From Pseudomonadota bacterium (GTDB lineage Bacteria > Pseudomonadota > Gammaproteobacteria > Enterobacterales > Succinivibrionaceae), in assembly GCA_023460615.1 (NCBI GenBank), contig JAEWPL010000168.1, forward strand, positions 1-12,018: DNA of 12,018 bases. Direction: 5' to 3'. Each line of letters begins with the position of its first letter. Within the stretch, counting starts at the first letter, position 1. The notes under the pieces are model-generated. The model did no database searches. It was not told the origin of the DNA and was given only the letters and a program-made list of their open reading frames with translations. The position numbers and the translations under genes are program-made. Below are positions 10,755 through 12,018 of this stretch, piece by piece.

Positions 10755-12018
10755 ATGTTTCAGCCAAATTCAGTAATTTATTTTGTAGATGCATATACTC
10801 CTAATGAAGGCGAGCCTGAATTAAGCCTCGAGTATGGAGTTTTACGATGGAATCGAGAACAAAGTGATCGACCTGAAGTATATGTTCATACCTATTTGCG
10901 TCCTGAAACTTCCATTCACAGAGTAAGATGGCCAAATGCTCAATCTTACATGAAGATTGATAGAGATTTTATTGAAGGTAATCTAAATCTTCCAACTCTA
11001 AATGACATGATTGAGGAAGATTATCTAAATGGTAAAAATGTAGTTTGTTTCAATGCCTCTGAAGAGCCTTTTTACAATTTAACCGGCAATTCTCTTAACG
11101 TACAGTCTATCTTGTATATGTGGAATACCTTGTATGCTGATGATGAGAATGCCTTAAAGTGTACTACTATTGATGAAATGTGTGAGTATATTGGTATGTT
11201 GCCTGATGATAAGGCTAATACTAATTACACCCCTTTATTAAAACGCTTAACTAAAATGGCTTGTTTATGGTCATTATTGTCAGAGGTTGAGCGTAATCCA
11301 AAGTGCAGAAGATCTCTAAACTCTGGTGGTATTCAATTTAATCTAGTATGGCCATTGCCAGCTAGTTCTGAAACTTGGTTTGATAATGATCCTAAGTCTT
11401 TAAGTGAATTGTCAGAGCAAGAACTTACTAATTTCTTTAATTCAAATTTAGCTGATCGCATCGACTGGTTTAAGATGAGCATGTATGCTGCTGATTGGCT
11501 CTATAACAGAAAAAAACGTAGTGGCAGTGACGATTTAAAGGGTAAAAAAGAACTTGTAGAATTTGTATTCAATAAAGTACTTTCTTTTAAGATGCAAATG
11601 TGGGTTCTAATCTTTTACTCCCTTTATTATCACCAAAAAGAAGCTGCTTTAGATATTGCATTAGCTCATGGAGATTTAAGACAATTAAGTCCTGTGGCTT
11701 TAGAAAGTTTTACAGATTTTGTAATCGACAATTTAGATGTCTTTTTAGATGCACAGCAAAAGCATCATTTATTATCTTCACTTGTTACTCAATCTTTAGA
11801 AAAGAATAGTGAAGCTCAATTCCAACACTACGACTATGTAAATTTAAAGAAGAAAGCTCAGGGCTTTGATGGTCCACAATATTTCTTCTACGATTGCTCA
11901 TATAAAGACGGGGCACCGGTAGTTTATCGTCAGATAACTAATGGTAGTGGAAAGACTGTATACCGTTACTTTTTAATTAAAGCTAAAGGTAAAGATAGAG
12001 CTTTAAACTGCGAATTTA
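10755..12018 (+). CDS. Large protein of unknown function, N-terminal DnaQ/DEDD-exonuclease-like region (partial, runs off the window)
   Basis: A frame open for at least 421 codons, with no stop before the window ends. I do not recognise the whole protein. The N-terminus (SVIYFVDAYTPNEG, 6-19; GVLRWN, 28-33; VYVHTYLRPE, 42-51) has the strand pattern of a DnaQ-type exonuclease. NGKNVVCFNASEEPF (93-107) sits where those enzymes have 'lvaHNa.FD', and TTIDEMCEYIGM (137-148) followed by TPLLKRLTKMACLWSLL (159-175) sits where they have 'L..l...lgi' and the final helix. Asp12 is kept, but the partner Glu, the FD and the HxxxxD acids are absent, so it may be inactive. Residues from 176 on are predicted mixed alpha/beta without a known motif. 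No signal peptide. There is no visible ribosome binding site. An in-frame ATG at 10722 lies inside the terminator stem and is less likely. Confidence 0.75.
   Translation, partial: MFQPNSVIYFVDAYTPNEGEPELSLEYGVLRWNREQSDRPEVYVHTYLRPETSIHRVRWPNAQSYMKIDRDFIEGNLNLPTLNDMIEEDYLNGKNVVCFNASEEPFYNLTGNSLNVQSILYMWNTLYADDENALKCTTIDEMCEYIGMLPDDKANTNYTPLLKRLTKMACLWSLLSEVERNPKCRRSLNSGGIQFNLVWPLPASSETWFDNDPKSLSELSEQELTNFFNSNLADRIDWFKMSMYAADWLYNRKKRSGSDDLKGKKELVEFVFNKVLSFKMQMWVLIFYSLYYHQKEAALDIALAHGDLRQLSPVALESFTDFVIDNLDVFLDAQQKHHLLSSLVTQSLEKNSEAQFQHYDYVNLKKKAQGFDGPQYFFYDCSYKDGAPVVYRQITNGSGKTVYRYFLIKAKGKDRALNCEF

Noticed and set aside
11600..11809. Plus-strand open frame of 69 codons near the right end
   Set aside because: Out of frame inside the large partial gene that is open from 10755 to the edge.

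Overview
The window looks like chromosomal DNA from an AT-rich, host-associated Gram-negative gammaproteobacterium. It carries outer-membrane-type lipoproteins, a recognisable DolP (YraP) homologue, a tRNA-Pro(UGG) close to the enterobacterial form with encoded CCA, and strongly A/T-biased codons throughout. The Succinivibrionaceae are a reasonable guess, but this is inference from gene content and composition, not a placement.

Positions 1-1213 form a long, very AT-rich stretch without genes. It appears to separate a gene starting just off the left edge on the minus strand from a methionine-uptake cluster on the plus strand. The cluster reads: metQ paralogue 1 (with its own terminator), metQ paralogue 2 (with its own near-consensus promoter overlapped by a dyad), a strong hairpin, metN (ATPase) and metI (permease). 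A terminator follows, and only 7 bases beyond its T-run begins a GlcD-type FAD-linked 2-hydroxy-acid oxidase/dehydrogenase. A class I/II aminotransferase with motifs of the kynurenine/methionine aminotransferase group comes 9 bases later. An attractive reading is that MetQ/N/I imports methionine or a methionine derivative, the flavoprotein turns a 2-hydroxy acid into a 2-keto acid, and the aminotransferase turns that into the amino acid. The substrate is not shown by the sequence.

After the cluster's terminator comes a 445-base intergenic region. Its minus strand holds what looks like a small RNA of about 57 nt: an extended -10 promoter, a 5' CUCCUUA (anti-Shine-Dalgarno) segment, a U-rich linker and an intrinsic terminator. 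A perfect-consensus sigma-70 promoter then drives two tandem tRNA-Pro(UGG) genes that differ at one base.

Positions 8236-9513 (minus) encode a lone AAA_14/DUF4143-type ATPase of the kind often carried in accessory DNA. Its upstream region holds three and a half 23-bp direct repeats, each with a GATC site and a variable dinucleotide.

The right end (plus strand) has dolP, a dual-BON-domain outer-membrane lipoprotein with an unusual C-terminal tail, followed by a terminator. A large open frame then runs off the window edge. Its N-terminal part resembles a DnaQ/DEDD exonuclease fold with most catalytic acids missing; I do not recognise the rest.
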